DNA of 64,000 nt from Nocardioides rubriscoriae (GCF_008087085.1 NZ_VIYJ01000001.1:1-64000), one strand, 5' to 3'; positions 9,721-25,845 are shown, numbered from the stretch's first letter. Numbers and translations: made by a program. Notes: generated from the letters alone by a model not told the origin.

Positions 9721-11945
9721 GCGCTGCGCCCACGCGCTCGCTGCCCCGGCTCACGGGTGGCGTCGAGCCCTGCCTCGAGCACGCTCTGCCCGAGGGCATC
9801 TGTCGCACGTTCCGCGTGATGCCCTACGGCCTGCACCAGGGCCGGGTCCTCGTGGCGGCCACCGACGCCGACGACACGATCACCGAGCACGTCGTCACCG
9901 AGCGTCTCGACCGACCGGTCACCCTGGTGCGCCACACGGCCGCCGAGATCATCGAGGCCGTCGACGAGGCCTATCCGCCGGTCGAGGCCGAGGTCGAGTC
10001 GCCCCAGGCGCGTCGTGCCCGCATGCAGATGACCCAGATGCTCACGCGCAGCGGCCTGGTCACCGCAGCCGAGCTGCAGCGCGCGATGCTCGAGTACGCC
10101 CGCACCGGTGACCCGCTGGGCGACATCCTGGTGTCCCACGGCTCCCTGTCCGAGGACGTCCTGGTCGCGGCGCTCTCCGAGATGCACCAGCTGCAGCGGG
10201 TCGGCCTCGCGGGCTTCGAGCCCGACTACGAGATCGCCCGGCGGTTGCCGGAGCGGGTCGCCCGCACCCTGCAGGCCCTGCCCGTGGCCGAGCACGAGGG
10301 CGAGGTCCTGATCGCCGTGGCCCGGCCGCTCTCGCCCGAGGACGCCCGCACGGTCGACGAGGCGCTCGAGCAGCCGTGGCGCCAGCTGCTCGCCAACCGC
10401 AGCGACCTCGACCAGCTCGTCCAGCGCATCCACAGCCACCACTACACCGAGGTCGCGACCGGGTTCCTGGCCCGCACCGCGCCCGCGAGCTCGGCCCACG
10501 TCGTCGCGACCCCCGCCCAGCGGTCCGTGCTGCTGGCCCTGGTCGTGGCCGCCGTGGTGTGCGCGGTCTTCCGGCCGGCCGGCACCGCGACCGCGGTGGT
10601 CGCCGTCGCCAGCGTCCTGTACCTCCTGGTGTCGGTGCACCGCATCCGGCTGAGCCTGCAGGCCCTCGGCAGCCGCCTCGAGACCGACGTCTCGGTCGCG
10701 GAGGTCGCCGCCCTCGACGAGCGCACCCTCCCGGTCTACACGATCCTCGTGCCGCTGTACCGCGAGGCCGACATCGTGCCCCGCCTGCTGCGCGACCTGG
10801 ACGCGCTCGACTACCCGCGCTCGCGCCTCGACATCAAGCTGCTGTGCGAGGCCGACGACCTCGAGACCATCGACCAGGTGGTCGCGCTGGCGCTCCCGCC
10901 GCACATCCACCTGGTGGTGGTCCCCGACAGCCAGCCCAAGACCAAGCCCAAGGCCTGCAACTACGGTCTCCAGCTGGCCACCGGCACGTTCTGCGTCATC
11001 TACGACGCGGAGGACCGGCCCGACCCCGACCAGCTCAAGAAGGCGCTCATCGCCTTCGACCGCGCCACCGACGACGTGGTGTGCATCCAGGCCAAGCTCA
11101 ACTACTACAACCAGGACCAGAACCTGCTGACGTCCTGGTTCGCCAACGAGTACTCCATGCAGTTCGACCTGGTCCTGCCCGCCCTGGGCGCGTCGGGGTC
11201 GCCGATCCCGTTGGGCGGCTCGTCCAACCACTTCAAGACCGCGGTCCTGCGCGAGCTCGGGGGCTGGGACCCCTTCAACGTCACCGAGGACGCCGACCTC
11301 GGCATCCGGCTGCACCGCGAGGGCTACCGCACCGCGATGGTCGACTCGACCACGCTCGAGGAGGCCAACTCCCACGTCGGCAACTGGGTCCGTCAGCGCT
11401 CGCGCTGGAGCAAGGGCCACCTGCAGACCTGGCTGGTGCACATGCGTCACCCGGCCCAGCTGCTGCGCCAGGTCGGGCCCCGGGGCTTCGTGTCCTTCAA
11501 CCTGACCATGGCCACCACGCTCGTGCTGCTCATGAACCCGCTCTTCTGGACCCTCACCACCGCCTACCTGCTCACCCGGTGGTCGGTCATCCAGGACGCG
11601 TTCCCCACCCCGGTCCTGTGCATCGCGAGCGTGATGCTCGTCGTCGGCAACTTTACCTTCGTCTACCTCAACGTCGCCGGCAGCCTGCAGCGCGGTGACT
11701 TCGGGCTCACCCGGATCGCCCTGCTGTCACCGATCTACTGGGGCCTGATGAGCTACGCCGCCTGGCGCGGCCTCCTGCAGCTGTTCACCAACCCCTTCTA
11801 CTGGGAGAAGACCGAGCACGGGCTCGACGAGCCCGAGGTCCGCCCCGCGCTCGACGGCCGCGGGTCGCACGAATCGGCCCCCGTCCACCAGACCTACGAG
11901 GCCCACGAGACGCTGGGCGCCTACGCCTCGCGGGTCTCGGCATGA
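9717..11945 (+). CDS. GT2 glycosyltransferase with N-terminal tandem GspE-N/MshEN-like domains
   Basis: 742 residues. Residues about 15-85 look like the second half of a GspE N-terminal domain (Leu-Pro-Glu-Gly-Ile, then Val-Leu-Val-Ala-Ala-Thr-Asp-Ala). Residues about 100-245 form a full one (Leu-Gly-Asp-Ile-Leu-Val-Ser-His-Gly, Leu-Pro-Glu-Arg-Val-Ala). Two helices (about 268-312) lead into a processive GT2 domain: Val-Pro-Leu-Tyr-Arg-Glu near 345, Tyr-Asp-Ala-Glu-Asp near 429, Thr-Glu-Asp-Ala-Asp near 523 and the Gln-Arg-Ser-Arg-Trp motif near 560. At least three more membrane helices follow. MshEN domains of other proteins bind cyclic-di-GMP, so allosteric control is inferred. Confidence 0.85.
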   Translation: MSAAPTRSLPRLTGGVEPCLEHALPEGICRTFRVMPYGLHQGRVLVAATDADDTITEHVVTERLDRPVTLVRHTAAEIIEAVDEAYPPVEAEVESPQARRARMQMTQMLTRSGLVTAAELQRAMLEYARTGDPLGDILVSHGSLSEDVLVAALSEMHQLQRVGLAGFEPDYEIARRLPERVARTLQALPVAEHEGEVLIAVARPLSPEDARTVDEALEQPWRQLLANRSDLDQLVQRIHSHHYTEVATGFLARTAPASSAHVVATPAQRSVLLALVVAAVVCAVFRPAGTATAVVAVASVLYLLVSVHRIRLSLQALGSRLETDVSVAEVAALDERTLPVYTILVPLYREADIVPRLLRDLDALDYPRSRLDIKLLCEADDLETIDQVVALALPPHIHLVVVPDSQPKTKPKACNYGLQLATGTFCVIYDAEDRPDPDQLKKALIAFDRATDDVVCIQAKLNYYNQDQNLLTSWFANEYSMQFDLVLPALGASGSPIPLGGSSNHFKTAVLRELGGWDPFNVTEDADLGIRLHREGYRTAMVDSTTLEEANSHVGNWVRQRSRWSKGHLQTWLVHMRHPAQLLRQVGPRGFVSFNLTMATTLVLLMNPLFWTLTTAYLLTRWSVIQDAFPTPVLCIASVMLVVGNFTFVYLNVAGSLQRGDFGLTRIALLSPIYWGLMSYAAWRGLLQLFTNPFYWEKTEHGLDEPEVRPALDGRGSHESAPVHQTYEAHETLGAYASRVSA

Positions 11946-13654
11946 CGGCCACACCCCCCACGCGGGTCGTGGCCGACCTCGAGCCCGCCTCGGGCGTCGT
12001 CCAGGCGGTCGGCCGGCGTCCCGCCGACGTCTCGCGCCGCCGGGGCGAGAGCCTGACGATCTTCGTCGCCTTCGCGGTCCTCTACTCCGTGATCGGCCAC
12101 TGGCTCGTGGTCGACCTCCACGTCGTCGCGACCGAGACCCTCGACCGCTTCAACCGTGCTCTCATGGTGACCGCCGACGACCCCTCGACCCTGGCCGCGG
12201 TGGGTGTCGACTACCCGCCGCTGGCGGTGCTGCTACTGGTGCCCTTCGCGGCGGTCCCGTCGCTCACGGCGTCGCTGGCGGTCGTCCCGGTGGTCTCGGC
12301 ACTGTTCGCTGCGTTCACCCTGGTCACCGTCAACACGATGATGCGTCGCGCGCTGGTGGTGCTCCCGGTGCGGCTCGCCGTGCTCGCCGGGCTCGGGCTC
12401 AACCCCCTCGTCGTGATGTACGCCGCCCTCGGCAGCCGTGACTTCCTGTGGCTGGCGTTCGTCGTCGCGGCCCTGGGCGCCCTGCTCGCCTGGTACGTCA
12501 CCGCCGACATCCGCTTCGTGATGGTCGCCGCGGTCGCCTTCGCCGTCGGTACCCTCGCCGGCTACGGCAGCCTCGTGTGGTTCGCCGTGGGCCTGGTGAT
12601 GGTCGCCGCGGTGCTCGCCCGGCTCGGCGCCGACGGCACCGAGATAGAGGGCACCACGGTGGGTCTGGCCGCCCCGACCGTCTTCGCCGTCGCGGTCTGG
12701 TCGGCGTTCAACCTCGTCGTCCACGCCGAGCCGTGGCGCTGGGTGAGCGACAACCGCGACGTCGCGGCCACGGGCCTGGCCGACCAGTCGCCGGTCGACC
12801 TGGCCCGCGGCACCGCCGACCTGGTGGTCCACGGCGCCCCGATCGCCCTCGTGGTGCTGCCGGCGCTGCTCGTCGCCGGGCTGGCGCGCCGCAACGGCTT
12901 CGCCCTGTGGCTCGGGGTCATGCTGCTGGTCTCGATCCTGGTCCCGGCACTGGCCACGGCGACGGGTCTGACCGACTCGCCGATGCAGCTCGAGGGCGCA
13001 CTGCCGATCCTGCTCGTCTCCGTCGTGGGCGGCGTCTGGTTGGCCCGCTCGGCGGTGCAGGACAACACCCTCGTCGCCACCGGTCTCGCCCTGGCCCTGT
13101 TCGCCAGCATCCCCTGGACGTTCTCGGCCATGCAGACCTTCCGCCACCAGGGCCTCGAGCGGGCGTTCCACGACGCGGTCACCTCCGGCGAGAGCCAGGA
13201 GGGCGCGCGGGCCGTCGACGGCTCCCTGGTCGGCTACGACGCCGAGCAGCAGATGGCCGACTACATCTCCGACCACGTCGACGCGACCGGGTCGATCCTC
13301 ACCGACGACGCCTCGACGTACGCCGTGATCCTGCTGACCGGTGCCCCGGACCTGTTCCTCGACCGGGTCGACCGGTCCGACGAGGCGTGGACCGCGGCCG
13401 CGCAGGCACCCGCCGACCCCGTGCACTACCTCCTGCTCAGCACCGACACCGCCCGCGACGAGCTCAGCCGGCGCTACCCCGCCGCCGTCACCGGTGACGA
13501 CCCCGACCTGCGTCCGGTCTTCACCAACCAGCGCTACGTCCTGGTCTCGGTGCCCGACGACGACCGCGCCGGCGAGCAGCCACCCAGTCCCCTCACGTCG
13601 CCGGGGCCACCCGCCGACACCACCGACGACCCGTCAGGAGCCACGCCGAGATGA
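11942..13654 (+). CDS. Polytopic GT-C-like membrane protein
   Basis: 570 residues. About ten hydrophobic helices fill residues 38-400. The first loop holds a Val-Asp-Tyr-Pro-Pro-Leu motif (near residue 83) typical of GT-C mannosyl/arabinosyl-type transferases, after a region where the usual acidic residues lie. The C-terminal 150 residues form a soluble domain (Asp-Ala-Glu-Gln-Gln-Met-Ala-Asp-Tyr-Ile, Thr-Asp-Asp-Ala-Ser-Thr-Tyr-Ala-Val), as in GT39-like enzymes. It probably uses a polyprenyl-phosphate sugar outside the membrane; this is inferred. Its ATG overlaps the previous TGA, and its TGA overlaps the next ATG. Confidence 0.7.
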   Translation: MTATPPTRVVADLEPASGVVQAVGRRPADVSRRRGESLTIFVAFAVLYSVIGHWLVVDLHVVATETLDRFNRALMVTADDPSTLAAVGVDYPPLAVLLLVPFAAVPSLTASLAVVPVVSALFAAFTLVTVNTMMRRALVVLPVRLAVLAGLGLNPLVVMYAALGSRDFLWLAFVVAALGALLAWYVTADIRFVMVAAVAFAVGTLAGYGSLVWFAVGLVMVAAVLARLGADGTEIEGTTVGLAAPTVFAVAVWSAFNLVVHAEPWRWVSDNRDVAATGLADQSPVDLARGTADLVVHGAPIALVVLPALLVAGLARRNGFALWLGVMLLVSILVPALATATGLTDSPMQLEGALPILLVSVVGGVWLARSAVQDNTLVATGLALALFASIPWTFSAMQTFRHQGLERAFHDAVTSGESQEGARAVDGSLVGYDAEQQMADYISDHVDATGSILTDDASTYAVILLTGAPDLFLDRVDRSDEAWTAAAQAPADPVHYLLLSTDTARDELSRRYPAAVTGDDPDLRPVFTNQRYVLVSVPDDDRAGEQPPSPLTSPGPPADTTDDPSGATPR

Positions 13655-14511
13655 CGAAGAAGCTGTCCACGATCGCCAAGGCACCGTCGGTCGCCGACAT
13701 CACCTCCTCGACCACCCGGGTGGGCAAGGTCGACTTCGGGACCAGCCTCAGCGGACGCTTCCGTGAGGACGGGCGCGACCGCGGGCCGCGCGAGGTCGAC
13801 CCGACCCCGCCCCGCGCCGTACCCGACGCCGTCGCGCCCCCAGCACCCACCGCAGCAGCACCCACCGCAGCCCCCGCCGCAGCCCCCGCCGCAGCCGAGC
13901 CGCCCGCACCCACGCCGCCCACGCCCGACCGGGTCCCGGCGCTGCCCACCGTCGAGGCCCTCGACGAGGAGACGCTCAAGGCCGCGCAGAGCACCGGCGA
14001 GATGCTCGAGGTCCTGATGGAGCTGATGGTCAAGGACACCGGTGAGCACCCCACGGTCGTCCCCGCCGTCGACGCGATCGGCGAGGCCGGCGAGGTCGAC
14101 GGGGTCGCGGCCCAGCCCTCCGCGGCCCTGTTCGACGACAGCGTCAGCCGGTCGGTCGCCGAGGTCGCCGCGTCGGTGATCGCCGCGATGCGCCGGGTCA
14201 ACGAGGCGCACGAGCGCCACGTCGTGGCCCTCGAGCTCGAGACGGCGCGCCGCTGCGAGCTCCTCACGTCGCAGGCCGACCTCGACGCCGAGCTGATCCG
14301 GCTGCACGCCCGACGTGAGGCCCACGCCCTGGTGTTCGCCGCCCGCGCACGCACCGGTCAGGCCGGCCCCGACCTGCAGCAGCAGGGCGACGAGCTCCAC
14401 GAGATCGGCGAGACCCTCTCCCGCTTCGCCGAGGCGGTCGAGACCGCCGACGCGTTCGACCTCGACGACACCCCCGACCTGCCGCACCGCGACATCCCCC
14501 GCCGGGTCTGA
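13651..14511 (+). CDS. Pro/Ala-rich protein with C-terminal helical domain, last gene of the glycosyltransferase operon
   Basis: 286 residues, no signal peptide or membrane helix. Residues 1-45 are conserved-looking and basic. Residues 46-105 are a Pro/Ala-rich, disordered linker with repeated Pro-Thr-Ala-Ala. Residues 105-286 are predicted largely helical (long runs of Ala, Glu, Arg, Leu without Pro), with a likely coiled coil around 175-250. It has no recognised family. Translational coupling (ATGA) to the GT-C-like gene makes it part of the same system, perhaps a cytoplasmic scaffold or regulator of the glycosyltransferase. Confidence 0.65.
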   Translation: MTKKLSTIAKAPSVADITSSTTRVGKVDFGTSLSGRFREDGRDRGPREVDPTPPRAVPDAVAPPAPTAAAPTAAPAAAPAAAEPPAPTPPTPDRVPALPTVEALDEETLKAAQSTGEMLEVLMELMVKDTGEHPTVVPAVDAIGEAGEVDGVAAQPSAALFDDSVSRSVAEVAASVIAAMRRVNEAHERHVVALELETARRCELLTSQADLDAELIRLHARREAHALVFAARARTGQAGPDLQQQGDELHEIGETLSRFAEAVETADAFDLDDTPDLPHRDIPRRV

Positions 14512-14539
14512 GCCCTACCGCGACGTCCTGGCCGACGTC

Positions 14540-15418
14540 CTAGCCGACGCCCAGCACCTCGCGGACCGACGCCACGACCGGCACCTGGCCCGACTCGATG
14601 TCGGCGACCCGCACCCACTCGACGGCGTCGGTGGTGCCGTCGGTCTCGACCGTGAAGGTCGCGTCGGGAGCCACCGTCGCGGCGTACACGAGGCCGATGG
14701 TCTGCACCTCCTCGTCGCGACCGCTGGGGGCTGTGCCGCGCACGGTCTCGGTGGTGGTGGTGACCAGGTCGCCGACGACGCAGACCGCCCCGGTCTCCTC
14801 GCGCACCTCGCGGGCCACTGCGCTCACGGGGTCCTCGCCGAAGTCGACGCCCCCTCCGGGCAGCGACCACAGCCCGGTGTGGAAGCCCCGCGGCGAGGTG
14901 CGCGTCAGCAGCACCGAGTCGTCGGGCTCGGCGCGCCGGACCAGCGCGTAGGCCGCGACCCGCTGCCAGCGGTGGGGGCGGTAGAGGCCGAGGGCCTCCT
15001 TGACCATCGCCACCGTCGGTACGGTGCCGTCGAGCACGGCGCTGACCGGCCGCCACGCGGCCTCGATGGTGGAGCCGTCGACCTCGACCACCCGGGGCTC
15101 GGGCGAGTCGAGCGGCACCCACCCGTCGTAGACGATGCGCAGCGAGTGCGCGTCGACGCGCCGACCGCGGCGCCACGTGTCGGGCAGGTGCAGGGAGTAG
15201 GTGCGGGCGCTCTCGCCGACCGTGACCGACAGCCCGGTCTCCTCGTGCACCTCGCGCACGACGGCGTCACGGGGGTCCTCGCCGTGGTCGAGACCGCCGC
15301 CCGGCAGCGTCCAGAGCTCGGCGCGCGAGACGCGCGGGGCGAGCCTGCTGAGCAGGATCTGACCGTCGCGCACGATCACGGCGTACGCCGCGACGCGCTG
15401 CACCCGGTTGCCTGACAT
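14540..15418 (-). CDS. Tandem Nudix hydrolase
   Basis: 292 residues with two complete Nudix domains (about 1-140 and 150-292). Each has an intact Nudix box: Gly-Gly-Gly-Leu-Asp-His-Gly-Glu with Arg-Glu-Val-His-Glu-Glu-Thr-Gly in the first, and Gly-Gly-Gly-Val-Asp-Phe-Gly-Glu with Arg-Glu-Val-Arg-Glu-Glu-Thr-Gly in the second. Both should hydrolyse nucleoside diphosphates linked to another group; the substrates are unknown. The repeated Gln-Arg-Val-Ala-Ala-Tyr-Ala start shows the two halves arose by duplication. ATG with TAGGGT six bases upstream. It converges with the glycosyltransferase operon across 28 bp. Confidence 0.9.
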   Translation of the reverse strand: MSGNRVQRVAAYAVIVRDGQILLSRLAPRVSRAELWTLPGGGLDHGEDPRDAVVREVHEETGLSVTVGESARTYSLHLPDTWRRGRRVDAHSLRIVYDGWVPLDSPEPRVVEVDGSTIEAAWRPVSAVLDGTVPTVAMVKEALGLYRPHRWQRVAAYALVRRAEPDDSVLLTRTSPRGFHTGLWSLPGGGVDFGEDPVSAVAREVREETGAVCVVGDLVTTTTETVRGTAPSGRDEEVQTIGLVYAATVAPDATFTVETDGTTDAVEWVRVADIESGQVPVVASVREVLGVG

Positions 15419-15424
15419 CCCCCA

Positions 15425-15430
15425 ACCCTA
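15425..15430 (-). promoter_or_regulatory. -10 box of the tandem Nudix gene (leaderless)
   Basis: TAGGGT, then six bases, then the ATG at 15418 on the minus strand. It overlaps the stop region of the upstream acyltransferase gene (stop at 15428), so the Nudix gene has its own promoter. Confidence 0.6.
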
Positions 15431-16213
15431 TGCAGGTGCCGGCGACCACGTCGGGTGGACCGCCGAACGGGGCATGCCGTCCAGCGCGTACGACGCCTCG
15501 CGCTCGAGCGCGTGGCCGCCGAGGTGCGCGGGGTGCCAGGGCGCCCACTCCCCCGGGCGGGGCTGGTGCTCCGGCAACCGCTGGAGGTGGTCGAGGGTGG
15601 CCTGGAGCGTGGCGCCGAGGCGGCGGGTGGTCTCGACGAGGTCGGCGTGCGGCGGCACGTGCCACGGCTCGCCGATGCGCACGTCGACGGTGCGCCCGCG
15701 GGCGAGCTCGGGACGCGGGAAGGGCGCGTCGAGCGCACGCTTCTGCCCCCAGAGCCGCTGGCCGCCCCAGACCGTCACCGGCAGCAGCGGCGCGCCGGTC
15801 TCGCGCGCGAGGGCGACGGCGCCCGGCATCATCGCCCGCACGGCGTAGGCCGCCGAGATCCCGGCCTCGGGGAACACGCAGACCACCTCGCCCTCGCGCA
15901 GCAGTCGGCGGGCGCGCAGGTAGGCGGCGGCCGGCGCCTGCCGGTCGACGGGCACGTGCCGCATCGTCTCCATGAGTGGGCCGGCCGGGGTGTCCCAGAT
16001 GTCGCCGCGGCACAGGAAGCGCACCAGTCGCCTGGTGCCGAGCAGCGCCTGACCGACGTAGACGAAGTCGGGGAACGAGACGTGGTTGCAGGCCAGGACC
16101 ACCGGGCCGTCGGCGGGCAGGTGCCCGGCGCCCTCGGAGCGCACCCGCAGGTCCAGCCCGCGCAGCACGGCCTTGCCGGCCGCGATCACGCCGCGGTAGA
16201 GCCGATCTGCCAT
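15428..16213 (-). CDS. Lysophospholipid (1-acyl-glycerol-3-phosphate) acyltransferase
   Basis: 261 residues of the PlsC family. The catalytic HX4D motif is Asn-His-Val-Ser-Phe-Pro-Asp near residue 43. The Phe-Pro-Glu-Ala-Gly-Ile-Ser motif near residue 114 fits the phosphate-binding FPEGxxS block with Gly replaced by Ala. A Val-Pro-Val-Asp-Arg motif lies between them. It transfers a fatty acyl chain to a lysophospholipid or a related acceptor at the membrane. The C-terminal 50 residues are Pro/His/Trp-rich and disordered. It lies 19 bp downstream of the geranylgeranyl reductase gene, so both may be in one lipid operon. Confidence 0.88.
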   Translation of the reverse strand: MADRLYRGVIAAGKAVLRGLDLRVRSEGAGHLPADGPVVLACNHVSFPDFVYVGQALLGTRRLVRFLCRGDIWDTPAGPLMETMRHVPVDRQAPAAAYLRARRLLREGEVVCVFPEAGISAAYAVRAMMPGAVALARETGAPLLPVTVWGGQRLWGQKRALDAPFPRPELARGRTVDVRIGEPWHVPPHADLVETTRRLGATLQATLDHLQRLPEHQPRPGEWAPWHPAHLGGHALEREASYALDGMPRSAVHPTWSPAPA

Positions 16214-16232
16214 ACCGGTGGTTCGGAGCCGA

Positions 16233-17480
16233 CTACGAGAACGGTGGGCGGTGGTCCTGCGCCAGGGAGCGGCGACCGGCCCAGCGCCACACGCGGGCGG
16301 CGCGGTCGCGGTCCTCGTCGGTGACCAGGTTGCCCATCCAGCGCAGGGCCAGGGTCATCAGCCAGTCCGAGCGCATCCCGACCGGGCCGAAGGTCGGCAG
16401 CAGCCGCGGCACGGTCACCAGCCCGGCCAGGCGCCGGGCGATCGAGAACGACTCGCCGTAGTGGTCGCGCAGCAGCGCCGGCCAGGCCAGGTCGAGCTCG
16501 TCGCGCTCCTGCATCACCTCGACGAGCAGGCGCCCGGTCTCGAGGCCGTAGTCGATGCCCTCGCCGTTGAGCGGGTTGACGCAGCCGGCGGCGTCGCCGA
16601 CGAGGGCCCAGTTGCGACCGGCGACGTTGCTCACCGCGCCGCCCATCGGCAGCAGGGCCGAGGTGCGGTCGCGCAGCGACCCCTCCAGGCCGAACTCCGC
16701 GCGGCGCTCCTCGGCGTAGAAGTCCATGAGCGGCTTGATGGCGATGTCGGCGGGTCGCTTGGCGGTCGCGAGCGTGCCGACGCCGAGGTTGACCTCCCCG
16801 TTGCCCAACGGGAAGATCCAGCCGTAGCCGGACAGGATCTTGCCGTCCTTGCCGCGCAGCTCGAGGTGGCTGCTGATCCACGGGTCGTCGGAGGCGGTGC
16901 TGGCGACGTAGGAGCGCCCGGCGACGCCGTAGACGGTGTCTCGGTGCCACTCACGGCCCAGCGCCTTGCCGAGCGGGGAGCGGACCCCGTCGGCCACGAC
17001 GAGCCGGCGGCAGCCGATCTCGAAGGTCTGGTCGCCCTGCTTGAACACCACGGCGGACACGCGGGCCCCGTCGCGGCGTACGTCGACCGCGCGGGCGCCG
17101 TCGACCGCGGTCGCGCCGCTCTTGATCGCGGTGGTGCGCAGGTGGTCGTCGAGCTCGGTGCGCGGCACCGCGCTGCCCCAGTCGGGCAGGGTGCCTCCCG
17201 GCCACGGCAGCAGCAGCGTCTGCCCGAACCCGTGGGCGCGCAGACCGCGGTTGGTCGTGCGGGCGCGCAACCAGTCCTCGAGGCCGAGCCGGGACAGCTC
17301 GTCGACCGCGCGCGGCGTCAGGCCGTCACCACAGGTCTTGTCGCGGGGGAAGACGGCCATGTCGGTCAGGACCGTGTCGAGCCCGGCCCGGGCGGCCCAC
17401 GCCGCCGCGGCCGACCCGGCGGGACCCGCACCGACCACCAGGACGTCGGTCTGCGTCGGCATCGTCGGCATCGTGCTCAC
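16233..17480 (-). CDS. Geranylgeranyl reductase family FAD oxidoreductase
   Basis: 415 residues. The N-terminal Val-Val-Gly-Ala-Gly-Pro-Ala-Gly-Ser dinucleotide-binding motif near residue 16 is followed by the Asp-Lys-Thr-Cys-Gly-Asp-Gly-Leu motif near 48 typical of this family. The second FAD motif is Leu-Val-Gly-Asp-Ala-Ala-Gly-Cys-Val-Asn-Pro near 290. Members saturate double bonds of isoprenoid chains. In actinobacteria the relevant role is MenJ-like reduction of the menaquinone side chain or of polyprenols; which one is inferred. GTG start; GAGACT lies six bases upstream as a weak -10. Confidence 0.85.
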   Translation of the reverse strand: MSTMPTMPTQTDVLVVGAGPAGSAAAAWAARAGLDTVLTDMAVFPRDKTCGDGLTPRAVDELSRLGLEDWLRARTTNRGLRAHGFGQTLLLPWPGGTLPDWGSAVPRTELDDHLRTTAIKSGATAVDGARAVDVRRDGARVSAVVFKQGDQTFEIGCRRLVVADGVRSPLGKALGREWHRDTVYGVAGRSYVASTASDDPWISSHLELRGKDGKILSGYGWIFPLGNGEVNLGVGTLATAKRPADIAIKPLMDFYAEERRAEFGLEGSLRDRTSALLPMGGAVSNVAGRNWALVGDAAGCVNPLNGEGIDYGLETGRLLVEVMQERDELDLAWPALLRDHYGESFSIARRLAGLVTVPRLLPTFGPVGMRSDWLMTLALRWMGNLVTDEDRDRAARVWRWAGRRSLAQDHRPPFS

Positions 17481-17525
17481 TCCCCCAGTCTCTCAGGCCC
17501 CGCCACACCCCGCCGAGTCGGCGGT

Positions 17526-18041
17526 TCAGCGCGGGGCGCGGAAGGGGCCGTGGCTGATCAGGTGCACGCGGGAGCGCGCGCAACCGGTGGTCGGGTGGGC
17601 GACGTACTGCGAGACGCGCGAGTCGGGCACGTAGACGCGGAACCCGTCGACCGGGGTCGGACGGCACGCACGTCGCGGGTAGTTGCCCGCGACGACCTCG
17701 TCGACCCGGCTCACGACGCTCTGCCCCGGGTCGAGCACGACCGTGCGCACCCGACCGGGGTCGCGGTCGGCGGCCGCACCGACCTGGGTGCCGTCGCCAT
17801 GCCCGACGTAGGACAGGCCGCCGTAGCCGCGCACGGTGCAGGTCGTGTCGGCGACGTTGGTCAGCCGGATCACGCCGTAGCGGTGACCGGCACCGGCGTC
17901 GCGTGCGTGGTACGACGCGTGCAGGTCGCTGTTGCCGCACTCGCCCGGCTGCGCGTGCGCGGCGCCCGAGGTGGCGACGACCGTGCCGCAGGCGAGCACG
18001 ACGGCGGCGGCGGGGATGGCGAGCCTGGTGGCGATGTTCAT
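17526..18041 (-). CDS. Secreted DUF4232-type protein
   Basis: 171 residues. The ATG at 18041 is chosen for its AGGAGG ribosome binding site and because a signal peptide (residues 1-31, ending Ala-His-Ala) follows at once; a longer frame upstream would bury it. The mature protein has two Cys pairs and a beta-rich domain with Val-Ile-Arg-Leu-Thr-Asn-Val, Cys-Thr-Val-Arg-Gly-Tyr-Gly-Gly and Leu-Asp-Pro-Gly-Gln-Ser motifs. These match DUF4232 proteins, secreted actinobacterial domains of unknown function. It lies between the reductase gene and the rpoC terminator. Confidence 0.8.
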   Translation of the reverse strand: MNIATRLAIPAAAVVLACGTVVATSGAAHAQPGECGNSDLHASYHARDAGAGHRYGVIRLTNVADTTCTVRGYGGLSYVGHGDGTQVGAAADRDPGRVRTVVLDPGQSVVSRVDEVVAGNYPRRACRPTPVDGFRVYVPDSRVSQYVAHPTTGCARSRVHLISHGPFRAPR

Positions 18042-18141
18042 CGGGGTTCCCTCCTGGTCGGCCCCGGGCGGGGCGTTCGAGGGTGAGACCAGCCGCGGAC
18101 CTCCCGAGTTGTCGCCCACGCCTGAGAATCCGCCCAGAAAG

Positions 18142-18178
18142 CAGGTGGCCCGCCGCGCAGAGCGCGACGGGCCACCTG
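18142..18178 (-). terminator. Terminator after rpoC
   Basis: A perfect 11-bp stem (18142-18152 with 18168-18178) with a GC-rich loop lies ten bases after the rpoC stop on the minus strand and separates rpoBC from the DUF4232 gene. Confidence 0.85.
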
Positions 18179-18188
18179 GTGACTCGGA

Positions 18189-22076
<3,888 letters not shown>

Positions 22077-22133
22077 GATGGCTGCAACCCTTCGTAGTAC
22101 TTAAGAGAAATTGAAGTAGAGGGGGGCGGAAGG

Positions 22134-22193
22134 GGTCTCGAGCCTCGACCACTTTCTGGTCGAGGAGGTCGCGCTAGCGACCGTCTCGAGACC
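22134..22193. repeat. Branched palindromic repeat in the rpoB-rpoC spacer
   Basis: Outer arms GGTCTCGAG (22134-22142) and CTCGAGACC (22185-22193) enclose two inner hairpins: TCGACCA paired with TGGTCGA around CTTTC, and GGTCGC paired with GCGACC around GCTA. The result is a three-way junction. The same GGTCGCTAGC / GACCTCCTCGACCA core recurs at 59337-59655 and, as variants, at 57657-57920. It would be transcribed between the rpoB and rpoC reading frames. Confidence 0.85.
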
Positions 22194-22198
22194 ACACC

Positions 22199-25717
<3,519 letters not shown>

Positions 25718-25816
25718 GAGAGATCCTTCGACGTCAGTCGCGATGAGGAGCGTCAGACCACCACAACATCGCCACCGGGCAGGCAGATGCGTATCTGAGG
25801 GCAGACGCAAAGCGCC

Positions 25817-25845
25817 ACGATACACAGATCACGGGCGCGCGACAA
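25817..25845 (-). promoter_or_regulatory. Housekeeping sigma promoter of rpoBC
   Basis: On the minus strand TTGTCG (25840-25845) is separated by 17 bp from TATCGT (25817-25822), which is preceded by TGTG as an extended -10. It lies about 100 bp upstream of the rpoB start, giving a leader of roughly 90 nt. It gives rpoBC a promoter separate from the upstream mce operon, whose weak GACCCC-type inverted repeat (25885-25934) may act as a terminator. Confidence 0.65.

Noticed and set aside
25718-25825. 36-residue N-terminal extension of RpoB
   Set aside because: No family homology and no ribosome binding site, and it overlaps the predicted rpoBC promoter and leader. The TTG at 25717 has GAAGGA and the correct N-terminus.
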